Shown here: piece after piece, positions 1 to 13,606 of the stretch | Numbering within the stretch: the stretch's first letter is position 1 | Layout: every line of letters starts with the position of its first letter | DNA from: Beaufortia kweichowensis | Lineage: Eukaryota > Chordata > Actinopteri > Cypriniformes > Gastromyzontidae | DNA: 64,000 nucleotides | Direction: 5' to 3' | NCBI GenBank assembly: GCA_019155185.1 | Contig: CM032801.1 | Span: forward strand, 3,987,616-4,051,615 | Made by a program: the position numbers and the translations under genes | Notes under the pieces: generated by a model | What the model saw: only the letters and a program-made list of their open reading frames with translations | The model's database searches: none | What the model was told of the DNA's origin: nothing

Positions 1-530
1 TGCTGACTGTGTTCACAGGTCACTAGGACAAACTTGAGTTTCTAAAATTCAGCAGTGTTTTGTTTGGACTGCTTTTTGTCTGTGATTGTCTGCAGCGCAT
101 GACAAAAAAACACAAAATTTAATGTGTCGAACTATACGAACACAAAAGTGATGACGATAGACCAGGAGTTTTGTTTGTGAGATAATTAATTACATATTAC
201 AAGTGATTAAACTGTCTCTTAATTACATTTTTTGATTAAAAGTCATGTCTTGGCTGACAGTCATGTCTCAAGGTGAAATGGGTTTTTCCTTGTGAAAGGT
301 TTGTATTTGTTACAAATGAGTTAACAAAACATTTCAGTCAATATTTTGTGTCCAATAATTTACTTATGTGGCAAGTCATTATACAGCCATGATCACAATA
401 TCAGGGTTTGTTCTCCAGCTGGATAGTTTTGCTTGGCAGTAAATGTTTTGGAAAGAATTTCAGATTTGGCTTGATGTCTCATGTGATCTCCAGTTTAACC
501 GTCACTGTCTGTCTTCTGTTTGATATGCAG
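1..530 (+). other. intron of prkg1 (upstream part outside window)
   Basis: No open frame of note. The stretch ends in a good acceptor (tgatatgcag) directly before the first recognisable prkg1 exon, so it is read as intron. AT-rich; no repeat recognised. Confidence 0.75.
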
Positions 531-3000
<2,470 letters not shown>

Positions 3001-3161
3001 GAAGACACATACACAGACACACAACACAGCTCACGTAGGACCGGCCTGGGACGATGCAGAACTACTGTATGGACATCAGGAGATCTGTTGAAAAACTTTG
3101 TGACATAAAGTTCTGGTGGAGCGACTCTAAAAGGACTGTAGAGACAAACAAACAATGTGTT

Positions 3162-3185
3162 TGTGTGTGTGTGTGTGTGTGTGTG
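3162..3185. repeat. (TG)12 microsatellite
   Basis: About twelve uninterrupted TG units, in the presumed prkg1 3' UTR. Confidence 0.95.
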
Positions 3186-3344
3186 CTCACGTTTGATCCA
3201 TAATAACCATCTTTACTGTGAGGTAATTGAGGAGACAGTCCATTTAGGGAAAAGGTTGTGACCTCATTGATTTGTTCTTCTCCCTGATTGGCTGCAAACT
3301 CTTCATGCACCAATCCGTGTGCAGACTACTCTAAAGAAGACCAT

Positions 3345-3838
3345 CCCTGCGTTCAAAACCACATACTGAATTCAATTAAACACCTATTTATTGACTGTTA
3401 AAATAGTACTTCCTATGTGCAGGTGCAGTATGGATACACATTTTGGACATAATACATCCGTCATGTTTTCATTATCATGTAACACGTATGTTCGTTCACC
3501 TATGACGTACTAACAATAGTTGTGAAAAAGAATTTACTCAGGTGTTGTTAAACACACAGTTTGACCATGACAAAACGATTTCTTGGTTCCTCTTTGTTTA
3601 CACTTGAAAAGCTCTTTTTAAGTGTAAATGATATAGAAACCAGGAAATCTTTTTGCTCACAGCTTTCAACTATTTTTTATTTTAATAACTTTTTTCATTT
3701 CAGTCTAAAGTTGTACACCATCCATGTATTTCTTGCTTACTGTTTTTTTGCATACTGAGGTTTCGGACATACTATTTATCATACATACTGATTTTCACAT
3801 ACTATATAATATGGAAGTAGGTGATTTTGGACGCAGGG
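3345..3838. mobile_element. inverted-repeat element (MITE-like) in the prkg1 3' UTR
   Basis: The left end reads ccctgcgttcaaaacc and the right end gattttggacgcaggg, which are reverse complements apart from one or two bases. About 494 bp lie between the outer ends and no protein is encoded. Flanks show only a weak AT/TA match, so the target-site duplication is unclear. A non-autonomous DNA transposon of a type frequent in teleosts is the likely reading. Confidence 0.7.
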
Positions 3839-4539
3839 TATGTGATAAGAACACTGTAAGTCATGGGAGTCCAGACAGACCTGAATGTTAATCTTAAAGT
3901 AATACTCATTCATTATAGCACATGTACATAGTAGCATAGTATTATTATTCCCCAAACCACACGCATACGCTGGCGTTCCTGACATGTAACGGTTTATCTT
4001 TCACATGTTTCATGAGACATCAATCATAAACGGACCAGTTTCACCATACGGTCATCTCTTCAACACACACAGGCATCATTAGACGCATTATCTCACCTGT
4101 CTTTGCTATTAATTTATTGCCAAGTATATACCAGCCAGGGCTGGTTTTCTCAAACTGTAATTTCATGAAATGATGTGCCTCAAAATCATAGCTTCATGGA
4201 TATGTGTGTACTGTATTTATTGCCCCAGATGCATTTATAATGAGGAGGAGGTGAGGAATAATCACTGTGAATGGCCAGTTTTTCACCGGAACAGGGCGAG
4301 AAGTTAAAACAGGAAAAGGATTTTGGGTTGGTTTGCCTTTTATGGGCACTTCCTAAAGGACTAATTGGACTGCAGGTACACTGTAATCATTTCTACAGAG
4401 AATCAGCTGTGTCAGAATATGAACAGTATTAGTGCCTTAAACCAACGGCATCCCGAACCGCTCGTCGTGCTGCATGCCTTCAGTACAATCCCTTCAGCCT
4501 GCTGCTGTCCATCAGATGCTCTCTGTGTCCTTTTTATAC

Positions 4540-4545
4540 AATAAA
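4540..4545 (+). terminator. prkg1: polyadenylation signal AATAAA, prkg1
   Basis: AATAAA about 1.54 kb after the prkg1 stop, followed 15-40 bases later by T/GT-rich sequence (ctttcctttgtgtgtt), as expected for a cleavage region. Confidence 0.6.
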
Positions 4546-5000
4546 GCAACTGTTTCAGACACTCACTTTCCTTTGTGTGTTATGCATCTGTAAAACTTCA
4601 AGAAAACGTCTGTTATCATTAATTTCATGATTTCTAATACAACTTTAATTTGTGGATAAAAGGAAGGTGAAACTGTAAAGTGTATCCTCACAGTGAGTTT
4701 AATATAATTTAAAGTGAAAAGTAAAGTGGTGTAAAAAAAGTCAAATGGAAGTAGCCCAGAGACAAATCTATATTCCAGACCATGCAATACTGCTGTGTGA
4801 TAAACAGGCTAAAGAGTGAGAATTCTGTAAAAATAGAGCGCACTAAAATAACATTATAGTCAGCATAAAATTAAATTGTATTTAAGGCCTATAAGATTTT
4901 TATTCACTGTGATGTGAACATGAACAGTTAGGGAAATCAGATTTTGTGATATCCATTCAGTTCCCCTGCAACCCCAAAAAATTCATGGTGAAGAAAAAAT

Positions 5001-5088
5001 TTGTCCTTATATTTCTTTCTGGAAAATGTTTTTTATCTTAAACTTTGTCCTTATATTTCTTTCTGGAAAATGTTTTTTATCTTCAACT
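5001..5088. repeat. 44-bp tandem duplication
   Basis: A unit starting ttgtccttatatttctttc occurs twice head to tail with a 44-base period (5003 and 5047), nearly identical, so a recent duplication. Confidence 0.85.
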
Positions 5089-5880
5089 TTGTTTCATCTT
5101 TAAAAAACTTTTTTCCTCAAACAATGTTTTTTATCTTTAGGAAAATCTTTAGAACTTAAGCTCCAGGAAGGAATTTAAAAACACATTTTTTCCTCACCAT
5201 GTTGTTTAGAAAATGAAAAAAAAAAAACATTTAAGAGGAAAACATTTTTTTGAAGATAAAAAACATTTTGAAGAGGAAAAATGTTTTTGAAGATAAAAAA
5301 ATGGAAGAGAAAAGATATACTAAATTTTTAAGAGGAAAAAGATAAAACATTTGTTTTCTCTTAAAAAAAATAAACATTAAGATGAAAAAAAAATTGAAGA
5401 TGAAAAAACATTATATATAATATTATAAAGAATATATATTCTTTCAGTTCCTCTGCATCTTTTTTTCTAAATCCATCCTTGATGATAATATAAGTAATAG
5501 TCTGAAAGCTAATTAAAAAAACGTTAAAGCAGTGTGTCTTCTGTTGTTGACAGACACATTCTAGTTTTTATACACAGTCAGTATATACTCTAGGCTATAC
5601 ATTTACACCTAAAACAGTTTCATCTATTCTGACATTAATGCAATATGCATGAAACTCTGAAGCAATTGAAACCTACTAAAAATGTATCTTTTTCTTTAAA
5701 AAAGATAAAAAAGTGAAGAGGGAAAAAACATTTTTGAAGAGAAAAAAATTTTAAGATGAAATTTTATCTTTATTTGAAGACAAAAAATATTGAAGAGGAA
5801 AAAGATTTTTTTTTAAATTCTCTTTAAAAAAAAATTTTTTAATCTTTTAAAATGTTTTTGAAAAAAGATGAAAAAGTGTT
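5089..5880. repeat. A/T repeat field with purine and pyrimidine arms
   Basis: T-rich blocks such as tttttcctcaaacaatgttt at 5110-5200 are followed by A-rich blocks built from gaagataaaaaac and gaagaggaaaaa between 5215 and 5420, then again at 5700-5880. The A-rich words are complements of the T-rich ones, so single strands could fold into long imperfect hairpins. Confidence 0.6.
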
Positions 5881-6554
5881 TCATGTATGTATCTTACAAT
5901 GTTTCACAGTGCTAGATTTTTTTAGGATGTCAAGTGTTCATGGATGAGGTGTGTTTTTAAATGTTTCTTAAAAGAGGTGAGGGATGATATTATTTTGGGG
6001 ATGAAAAATTGTAGTTTAGGGCTTCCATAAGAAAGACATGTTAGTGCTTAATATTCATTTATCTTTGAGATTTAGAAGAGTTTTGATATTTTTGAGTTTT
6101 GTGGACACCATTGTTCAGAAGAGCGGTGCTTGTGCTTAGGCTGTGACAGAATATGTTTTTAAACTTCAAAATCATTTAACAAACATAAACTGGAAAATGT
6201 GAACATAGATCAATTATGCTAAGTGAACATAGCACTATTATGTGCAACCCATGCAATCCATTTAAATGTTAACTGATTTTTTCATCAGTGTACCTGCTTA
6301 ACCTCTAACTGTTTCTTTCTTTTCCACTGTCTAACTCCGTTTATTTAGGTTTTAAAAAATCTTTGCTTATTAAATATCATTCAGATTTTAAGTTTTTATT
6401 TAGCTTCAGACTTGGTGTCTATTATCGTTTGTAACGTGTCATGCTTTATATTCATTTCCATAAAGACACACGCAGAGTGCCTCTTCAACTTTCTACTGCT
6501 GAAATAAAAATAAAGTGTTTAGTCCTTGTTGTCTAATGATAAACTCATGATCAT

Positions 6555-6572
6555 CATCAGTAGGGGGCGACA
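6555..6572 (+). promoter_or_regulatory. CTCF-like motif
   Basis: catcagtagggggcgaca resembles the CTCF core (CCASYAGRKGGCRS) on the + strand, about 0.8 kb before dkk1. Seen by eye only; such motifs also arise by chance. Confidence 0.35.
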
Positions 6573-7159
6573 ATTCACCATTCAATTTCAGACAGACGCA
6601 TCGCTACGCGCACCTTCAATAATCATACTGCACGAGCTTCACAAAAATCATGAACAAAAATTGAAATCAAACTGAAATCAAATTGACATCTTCCGAACGA
6701 ATAACTAAATATATCTTATTGTGAGTTGTCTATTCAGAGGTGATGTTAAATACAACTGTCATTCATATACAGATGTTATTCTTTCTTCAGGTATGTAATC
6801 TGGTGAACCATTCATACACAAATTATTTTATGTGTTGACAGGCAAATGATCAGGTATAAGTTCAAGACTTGGTTAAGGTCTGCTGACAGGCCCTGTCGTG
6901 TATAATGATATCCTTTAAATTCCACTTTAAGCGCTGTATGTTTGTCAGTCTGTTTTGAAGGAGGCGCGGCGGTAATTACGCACGACTATTGCGAAAGATG
7001 ATGCGAATTAACCGATTATACTAAGGGTAATGACTTTTATATTCATTTCATCTTCATCTGATTGTGCAACTGTTAGCTCCAGATCGGACACTACGAGTTT
7101 TCGTACGACTAAGTCAATATGCATGAGCTGGGGATGCAGCGTGCCCTTGCGTAACCATT

Positions 7160-7392
7160 CCACCTGCCTGCGCAGACGTCTACGCTTGGTGAACGCGGGT
7201 CTGCGCAGGCGATAAGAGGGAGGTGGAAAGCACGTTGATGCGCTCAGTCATTTAAAGGGGCGGGAATATACAAACTGTCCCGCGTGTATAAAACTCATGT
7301 GTCCAACACAAACTCTTGGAGACGCATGAAGTGCTCTTGGACTTATTCATTCACTCGTCATCTATAATCGTGATATATTGTGACAGAAGAAC
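7160..7392 (+). promoter_or_regulatory. dkk1: dkk1 core promoter and 5' UTR
   Basis: A TATA box (tataaaa, 7287-7293) lies 100 bases before the start codon, so transcription should begin near 7315-7325. Upstream is a CpG-containing inverted repeat: cctgcgcagac at 7167-7177 and gtctgcgcagg at 7199-7209, with outer ccacct/aggtgg pairing. Surrounding DNA is richer in CpG than the rest of the window. Confidence 0.65.
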
Positions 7393-8922
7393 ATGAGAAT
7401 GGTTTCTTTGCTCACCGTTGTGACTGTTTATCTCGCCGTTTGCGGAGGAATCACTGCCGATGCTCAAGCCGGATCTGTTTTACGGAACTCCATCAGACAT
7501 CAACCCAGCCCAGGTGATGCGGTCAGCGCGAGCCCGCGGGTCACCGGCACCGTGGACAGCGGCGCTCCGGCGGTACGTTTTTTCAATACTGGATGCTAAA
7601 ACTCAAAGGATCTAAAAACACACAGATGAGTTTTTTAAATGAGTTTTGTGGTATCATGCCACGTTTCTGCGTTGCGTTGGTTTAGCAGCGCACAGGTTGT
7701 GGGTTCAACACCCAGTGAACACATGTATAGACGAAATGCATTGTAAATTGCTTTGGATAAAATCGTCTGTTTTTGGACATGTATTTTGGGACGCGCTTTA
7801 TTTAAATAGCAGTTAATAAAGTTTATGATTTATTCTTTCACAGTCACCGTACTGCTCGGTTGATTCTGAATGCAGGCTCGGTGAGTTCTGTAACGGGTCC
7901 CGTGGAGTCTGTCTGTCCTGCCGCAGGCGGAGGAAGCGTTGCGCGCGGGACGGGATGTGCTGCGCAGGAAACAGATGCATTAACGGTACAGAGCCTAATC
8001 AGATTTAAGATCTATGGACTTTTTTAATTAACAGCTGATCGTTGGTGTAATTTTGCCACGTTTATGTTGTGTTCTTTCTCAGGTGTGTGCCAAGCTGCTG
8101 ATGTAGATGACAAAACGGCTGCGCCTTTTGCAGCTGTAACACGGGGACAGAATGTCACTGTGGTGCCACATCCAAAAAGAAACACGATCCTGACAAGACC
8201 ACAGCAACCAATGAAAGGTGACAAACCTGTCTTTTGAGTCTCATCCTTCACACGATCTTCTTTTTCTTCTTTCTCTTCTCATTCTCTTCTTTTCAAGTCT
8301 CCTTCTCTCTTCTCTTACAACGTTTGCTATTTCCTGCTCTTCTTTTCATGTCTCCTTTTTATGTCATTTATCTTCTCAGTCTTTTTCATGCCCCTTTTTC
8401 ATGGTTTCATACTCATCCTTTCATGTCTCTTCTCTTCTCTTCTCTTCTCTTCTCTTCTCTTCTCTTCTCTTCTCTTCTCTTCTCTTCTCTTCTCTTCTCT
8501 TCTCTTCTCTTCTCTTCCCTTCCTTCTCTCTTCTCTTCTCTTCTCTCCTCTCCTCTCCTCTCCTCTCCTCTCCTCCAAGATTTCAAAACCAAACAACAAA
8601 AAGTTTTGTTACAAAACTACTGTACAAATCTTCACAGCACAGGACTAACACAAGTGTGATTTCTCTCTCAGGCGGCGAGGGCGAGACGTGTCTCAGGTCC
8701 TCAGACTGTCTGGAAGGGCTGTGCTGCGCCCGGCACTTCTGGTCACGCATCTGTAAACCCGTGCTGACGGAGGGACAGATGTGCACCCGCCACCGGAGGA
8801 AAGGGGCTCACGGTCTGGAGATCTTCCAGCGCTGCGACTGCGCGGCTGGTCTGACCTGCAGAGGCCAGAGAGAGAAAGTAGGAGCAGAAACCAGAAACCT
8901 GCATACCTGCCAACCACGCTGA
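7393..8922 (+). CDS. dkk1: dickkopf-1, secreted Wnt antagonist (complete, 4 exons)
   Basis: Secreted inhibitor that binds LRP5/6 and Kremen and so blocks canonical Wnt signalling. Exons 7393-7572, 7844-7985, 8083-8217 and 8672-8922 join in phase to 708 nt (235 aa). ATG 7393 has A at -3; a second ATG lies two codons on. Residues 1 to about 24 form a signal peptide. NSIR at 32-35 resembles the NAIKN-type LRP6-binding motif of DKK1. Cysteine domain 1 has ten Cys (64, 70, 76, 83, 86, 93, 99, 100, 105, 110); domain 2 has ten (159, 165, 170, 171, 180, 190, 207, 209, 215, 232) and carries LCCARHFWSRICKPVL and HGLEIFQRC, the colipase-like signature. Possible N-glycans: N77-GS and N131-VT. It is shorter than human DKK1 (266 aa), mainly in the linker. 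Teleosts have dkk1a and dkk1b; which this is remains open. Head-to-tail with prkg1, as in human. Confidence 0.96.
7681..7770 (+). mobile_element. tRNA-derived SINE fragment in dkk1 intron 1
   Basis: Has the B-box region (ggttgtgggttcaacaccca), then the teleost SINE core gctttggataaaatcgtctg. The head (A box) and 3' tail are missing. Confidence 0.75.
8426..8576. repeat. pentanucleotide microsatellite (CTCTT)n/(CTCCT)n in dkk1 intron 3
   Basis: About 150 bases of pure pyrimidine: first tctct-t repeats in a 5-base period, ending in ctcct repeats. It lies about 95 bases before the exon 4 acceptor and makes spurious open frames of Ser/Leu/Phe. Confidence 0.95.
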
Positions 8923-9400
8923 CCCTGCAGAAACCGCTCTGCGCCACACACACAACACACGCACGCATGCAGACACACGTGCAGCTGCGACAAATGAAAA
9001 CTGACTCCACGGAAGGATGCACCATTAAAAGGACCGATCGTATTTCCCAAACGGATGCAGAGAAACTGCACCGTATGGATGTTTCTATTGTACACTCTGC
9101 TATTTAAGACTTTATTTCCTGGATCATCACAAAAGGCAGATTGCTTTTGTTTCCCTTTATAAGGAACTTTTTATTCTTCTTGCAGTAAATTACTGTATTG
9201 TAAATACGTAGTCAGAAATTGCACTTAACACTGAGCATATGGATTCTATAATAGTATTTTATGATTCACACTCATCAATATTGTAAATGTGCAAACAGTA
9301 TGATTTACTTGTTATCATTACTCTGTTGTTGTTGTTGTTTTTTATTTTAAGCAAATTGTAAAGATATTTGTGTGATTAAAATATATTATTGAAGTGATAT
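8923..9400 (+). other. dkk1: 3' UTR of dkk1
   Basis: Non-coding, becoming AT-rich, with a CA-rich patch at 8945-8980 and a TTG repeat near 9325. It ends at ATTAAA, 9375-9380. Confidence 0.6.
9375..9380 (+). terminator. dkk1: polyadenylation signal ATTAAA, dkk1
   Basis: The common variant signal, about 455 bases after the stop, followed by gtgatatt and a GT-containing stretch. Confidence 0.5.
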
Positions 9401-9624
9401 TAACAAATGATGGACTTGTGCTCTGTATTCTCTAGATGGATTTTTCTGATCCAGACTGCCACAGCTGCAATCTAAAGAAACCACTTAGGGATATATTTAA
9501 TCTAATGTCTTACACTGTTACCGCTATATTCAACGGGTAAAACTTTCAGCAGCATCCAGAGAGACATGAAACTTAACTTTGCAAAAATGCTATGTATTGT
9601 GTAGCATTGTGTAGCATTCCGTTT

Positions 9625-9673
9625 GTAAGTCGCTTTGGATAAAAGCATTTGCTATATGAATAAATGTAAATGT
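9625..9673 (+). mobile_element. SINE 3' end fragment
   Basis: aagtcgctttggataaaagc followed by atttgctatatgaataaatg, the conserved tail of the SINE family seen at 7681, 13245 and 19030. Confidence 0.7.
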
Positions 9674-11126
9674 GAAAAAATTGTGCCTTCCTAATTTAAT
9701 GCATGGATTTCGGGTGGAAAATGCCCATGTTTGAAAAACTATGGATTAAAAAATACAATGTTAGCTGTACAGCAGCAGCATCTGTGGCCTAAAACTCAAC
9801 TCGGTTTGTAAAGTAAAAATGTACTTTCAACGTGCCCCATAAAGTTCCACTGTAAGTGCAATACTTTTGACAAGTATCAATTAAAAGCGTACCATGTTTA
9901 TTAACATATTTTAAAACCACTAAGCTGGAACAAAATATAAAAAATATAAGATTACACGACAAATAAAAACCTACATAATCAAGTGGGTGCATTTTGCTAT
10001 CCCATATTTGTTAAAAGAAAATGATCACCCTGAACCCTTGTTAATTTATGACATCATTGTCAACCCAATTGTGCCCTTGCCGGAAGCCATTATAGTGAAT
10101 AAACAAGCCGCTGAAGACATGAGATCCTCAGGATTAGCATATCCCTGTCTGCAGAAAAACACCTGACCACATGAAAGCCGGAATGAGCCAAAACAGCAGG
10201 GAAGTACAAAGCCAACAGGAGAATATCAAACGGCACGGATCCCGAGGAAGTACAAGAGGATCAGTTGCAAAAAGCTTTGGTGTGTCTGGCTAACTTCTAA
10301 TTAGTCCTGTAGTCAGGCCTGAATTGCAGGTTAATCATAGATATCTGACCCTTTAATTACTTTATTATGTAGCCTGTTTGGCACGCAGGTAACATGATGT
10401 ACAGTTTAGCATAGAGAGATCTGGATACACTGCGATAAGAAACTTTATTTGTGACACGTTGATTGATCTGATCAATACAGTCGATCCGTCTAAAGGAGTT
10501 ATAGGACTTATGGTAAAAGACATGGAGATGGAATACAGATTATATTATCTGAAATACAATGACCCAAAGAAATACAGTATATTCAAAATATATTTAAATG
10601 TAATAAAAATCTAGTAATTTTTTTGGGTTAGTTAATTACAGGTTTGATTACCTTACCTTTCTTTGAAAGAAAGATGGTGTTAGCTTTTCAAGCCAAAACA
10701 TTTCTCAAAAAATAATTAGACATATTTTGTATTATTTAATAAGAGCTATATAAAGACTTAATTTAAGCACCTTCTGGTAATCAAACATGAGGGGAAATTA
10801 AGTTATACATTCACACAATATGACCTTGAGAAGTGTTGGATTAAACTAATTGCAAAAACAAAAAAGTGAAGTTAGTTCTGAGAAAAAAATTCTGCATCAT
10901 TAGTCTGCAGATGTAACCTGGTTTGATGTTTTTCTTATCCGCAATGAACTGCATATATTTAGGAGTATGACTAAGTCATTTGTAGGTTAATCAATGGCGT
11001 TCTGCATCAGCTGTCAAACATCAGAGCAAGACTCTTCATTAGGAGGATGATAAAAGAGCAAATTTTCCACTCCTTCATGCTCCTACGGCAAAACGTAACC
11101 TTTCTCTCCATCTCTTGACCCGTCTG

Positions 11127-11142
11127 TCTCTCTCTCTCTCTC
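11127..11142. repeat. (TC)8 microsatellite
   Basis: Short pure TC run. Confidence 0.85.
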
Positions 11143-11271
11143 CGGTGACAGACACTGTGGCTGAAAATTACAGACAGTCAGATCTGTGTAATGATGTCAG
11201 GCGTCACAGATTCGAGGCCTCACGAAGACTGACTATTTTAACTGCGCGTGGAGACTAGAGGAGGAGACGGC

Positions 11272-11273
<2 letters not shown>

Positions 11274-11309
<36 letters not shown>
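11274..11309. repeat. (AC)18 microsatellite
   Basis: Uninterrupted AC run of 36 bases. Confidence 0.95.
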
Positions 11310-11311
<2 letters not shown>

Positions 11312-11533
11312 CTGCATGTCCACTCTCAGAGCGAGAAGCTGAGCTTTAGTTGTTTGAGCTGTTCTTCTTATGTGCTGTCAAAGTTGCTCACCTCCTATCT
11401 CAGCCAAATGAGCAAATTACTCCAAAACAAGTCCAAACAAAACCACAGAAAAGCATTCTGTTTCACTTCAGCACAGCCTGCCAACACAGTGTGTGTGTTT
11501 GCAATATTTTCACCTCTTAATGCATGTCAATTT

Positions 11534-11780
11534 AAAGGGCCAGCTCACCCAATAATCTAGATTCTAACATTATCTATCGTACACACCCTGATTTCACCTT
11601 GTTTTCTACTAGATTCAAAAATATGAGTCACCCAGACTACTTTTATTGTGCTTTATAATCATTTTAGGAGCTTGACAGGCCAGTCCCCATTCACCTTCAT
11701 TGTATGAAAAAGTGCTGCATGAACATTCTGCCTTACTGCTTTACCATCTTCTGTAAATCAAACAGCTCTAAAACAACAAA
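11534..11780. repeat. dispersed repeat, same family as 47617-47875
   Basis: Begins ttaaagggccagctcaccca, a worn form of the teleost end ttaaagggatagttcaccc. It shares agtccccattcaccttcatt with the 47.6-kb copy (aatccccattcactttcatt). The right end is not clear. Confidence 0.55.
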
Positions 11781-13244
11781 ACAAATCATGCCAAAATGTT
11801 ATTCTTGGGATATCTCTATTTAAATAAAGCAGAACTGTATGACTACTGTAAGTGATGCAAGTAAGACATTACAGTTTACTGATGACCTCACGCACACCTG
11901 ACTGTGCAAGAAGAGCATATAACCAGCCATAAATGAAGCGAATTCAACAACACAAACAAAAAAGCCCACAGCACAAGAGTTGACTTCAGACTGCGTTCCC
12001 AAAAAAGTTACGTTTGACACTTGACAAATGAAATTGGTGTTTGAAGAAATCTGTTTTTGCTCAGCTCTGTGTATTTTATATTTTTTCATATGCCGTAAGC
12101 AAGCTGCATGTATTTTGCACACACACACAGACAGGGTGACAGTTTTGTGAGTAATATTTCAGCAGCAGAGGGTTCTTGGGTTTGGGGCAGTCTAGAAACC
12201 GTGTTTACGCTGAACTCCTTGTTATTGGGCTGACCACAAACCTCTGCCTGCCACAGGCATGTGTGTGTGTTTGTGGCGATGGTGAAAGGGGAGGGATCTT
12301 CTCTTAAATACACTCCAAACCTGAGCTGAAATAAAGATCTGACTGCCAACGACATCATATTCAAGGTCTGCACAACGACAATTATCTCATTCATGTGCGC
12401 GAGACAAGTTCTTCTTAAGTAAAAACACGATTGCGTCACCTCTCTGACCGCAAAAAACATGGGTGGGTTGTTTTTGTCATTTTCCTACAGCCTGCATAGA
12501 CAAGAATTTACAAAGATGATGGTTGATTTGGGAGATTATGTTGCAATCAGCATCTCACATATCAATGAATAACTGATCTACTGTTGATTTCTTTGGCACA
12601 GGTGCACAGCAATACAATAGTAATTCAAAGAGTCTCAGGAAACCTGTCGCTGTGATTGGTCGTACCACACAAACAGCGTTTTACACAAGAAGAAGGTTTT
12701 GTTCTCGGTGGGAATGTCAATGTTCATTAGACACTTCTCACCTGGCACGGGTTCGGTTTTACTGCGCTTATCAAAACAGTATAAGAACGGGTGTCAAACT
12801 AACACCCAGTAGTTAAACAATATGTTCAATTCATCTTTGTGCCGTGTCTCAATGACAGTCAGAGGAAAGAAGCTCGGAAGAGAGAAACTGAAGTCGCTCA
12901 TTAAACCCCATTCATTCGACAGCTTGCTGAACTTACTTATCAAAACAAACAATTACAACGACTTTTGTGAACTGTAAACAGCTCAGAGCTGAGACGCTGC
13001 TTTTATTTCACAAGGGAACTGGGAAAGTTTGCTTGCCGTGGAAAATGTTATCGCTTTCATTTAATTGCGTTCTCAGTTATGTTTCTTTGAAATATCATTA
13101 AATATTTACGGAAGTTGCTTGTTAAAGTCATCAGGAGAAATAATAATAATAGATGCAAATAAAGTAATTCAAAAATACGATTAAGGTCATTCTGAAAACG
13201 TTTGATTACAGCCTGTAGTGAATATTGGCCTGTTTTAGTAACTA

Positions 13245-13606
13245 TAATGGTTGTGATCACAGTGCAAAGGTTGTGGATTTGATTCTCACATACTGATGAA
13301 AAATACTATCCCAGATAGCGCAGATAGTTGATTTTATGTTGAATCGAAGATAAATTTACACTAAGTAGGTAACTTACAAACATTATAATATACATTTTTT
13401 CTGAGTTTGTGAAATTCTTGGGATTGATCCCATGACCCTGGTGTTGTTAGTGTCATGCTCTAATCAACTGAGCTCCAGGAAAGCTAAACTGGTTATTCTC
13501 AACATTGATTCAACATTAAATTAATTATCTTTGCTATCTGGGTATGGCTTGAATGCACTGTTAGTCTCTTTGGATAAAAGCGTCTGGCAAATGCATGAAT
13601 GTAAAC
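13245..13606 (+). mobile_element. SINE split by a nested insertion
   Basis: Left part (gtgcaaaggttgtggatttg, then attctcacatactgatga) and right part (tgaatgcactgttagtctct, then ttggataaaagcgtctggca and the aatgcatgaatgt tail) together form one tRNA-derived SINE. They are separated by the 234-bp element at 13309-13542. Confidence 0.75.
13309..13542. mobile_element. 234-bp inverted-repeat element inserted in a SINE, with internal tRNA-like sequence
   Basis: Ends tcccagatagc and gctatctggg are inverted repeats (10 bp exact), flanked by TA on both sides (13307-13308, 13543-13544), which closes the SINE sequence cleanly when removed. Inside, on the - strand at 13418-13482, lies a tRNA-like stretch with an A box (ggagctcagttga) and a B box (gggatcaatccc). 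Confidence 0.7.

Larger units (their letters stand above)
3001..4560 (+). other. prkg1: 3' UTR of prkg1
   Basis: Non-coding stretch from the prkg1 stop to a polyadenylation signal. It holds a GT microsatellite at 3162 and an inverted-repeat element at 3345-3838. Extent is inferred from the first convincing AATAAA at 4540; earlier cleavage is possible. Confidence 0.6.
4561..7159. other. intergenic spacer between prkg1 and dkk1
   Basis: AT-rich DNA with no gene-like open frame. It contains the repeat field at 5001-5880 and a CTCF-like site near 6555. From about 6950 CpG becomes frequent, marking the approach to the dkk1 promoter. Confidence 0.7.
9401..13244. other. intergenic DNA downstream of dkk1
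   Basis: No gene-like frame. Holds a SINE tail at 9625, CT and CA microsatellites at 11127 and 11274, and a dispersed repeat at 11534. Between these the sequence is of ordinary complexity (for example 10020-10480 and 12130-12480) and could hold regulatory DNA, but nothing specific can be shown. Confidence 0.6.

Noticed and set aside
8218..8659. Ser/Leu/Phe-rich frames before dkk1 exon 4
   Set aside because: They run through intron 3 and its pyrimidine repeat; the exon 3 donor at 8218 and acceptor at 8671 are clear and give the expected cysteine spacing.
13418..13482. A functional tRNA gene on the - strand
   Set aside because: Has box-like words but arms do not pair into a full cloverleaf; read as the tRNA-derived part of a mobile element.
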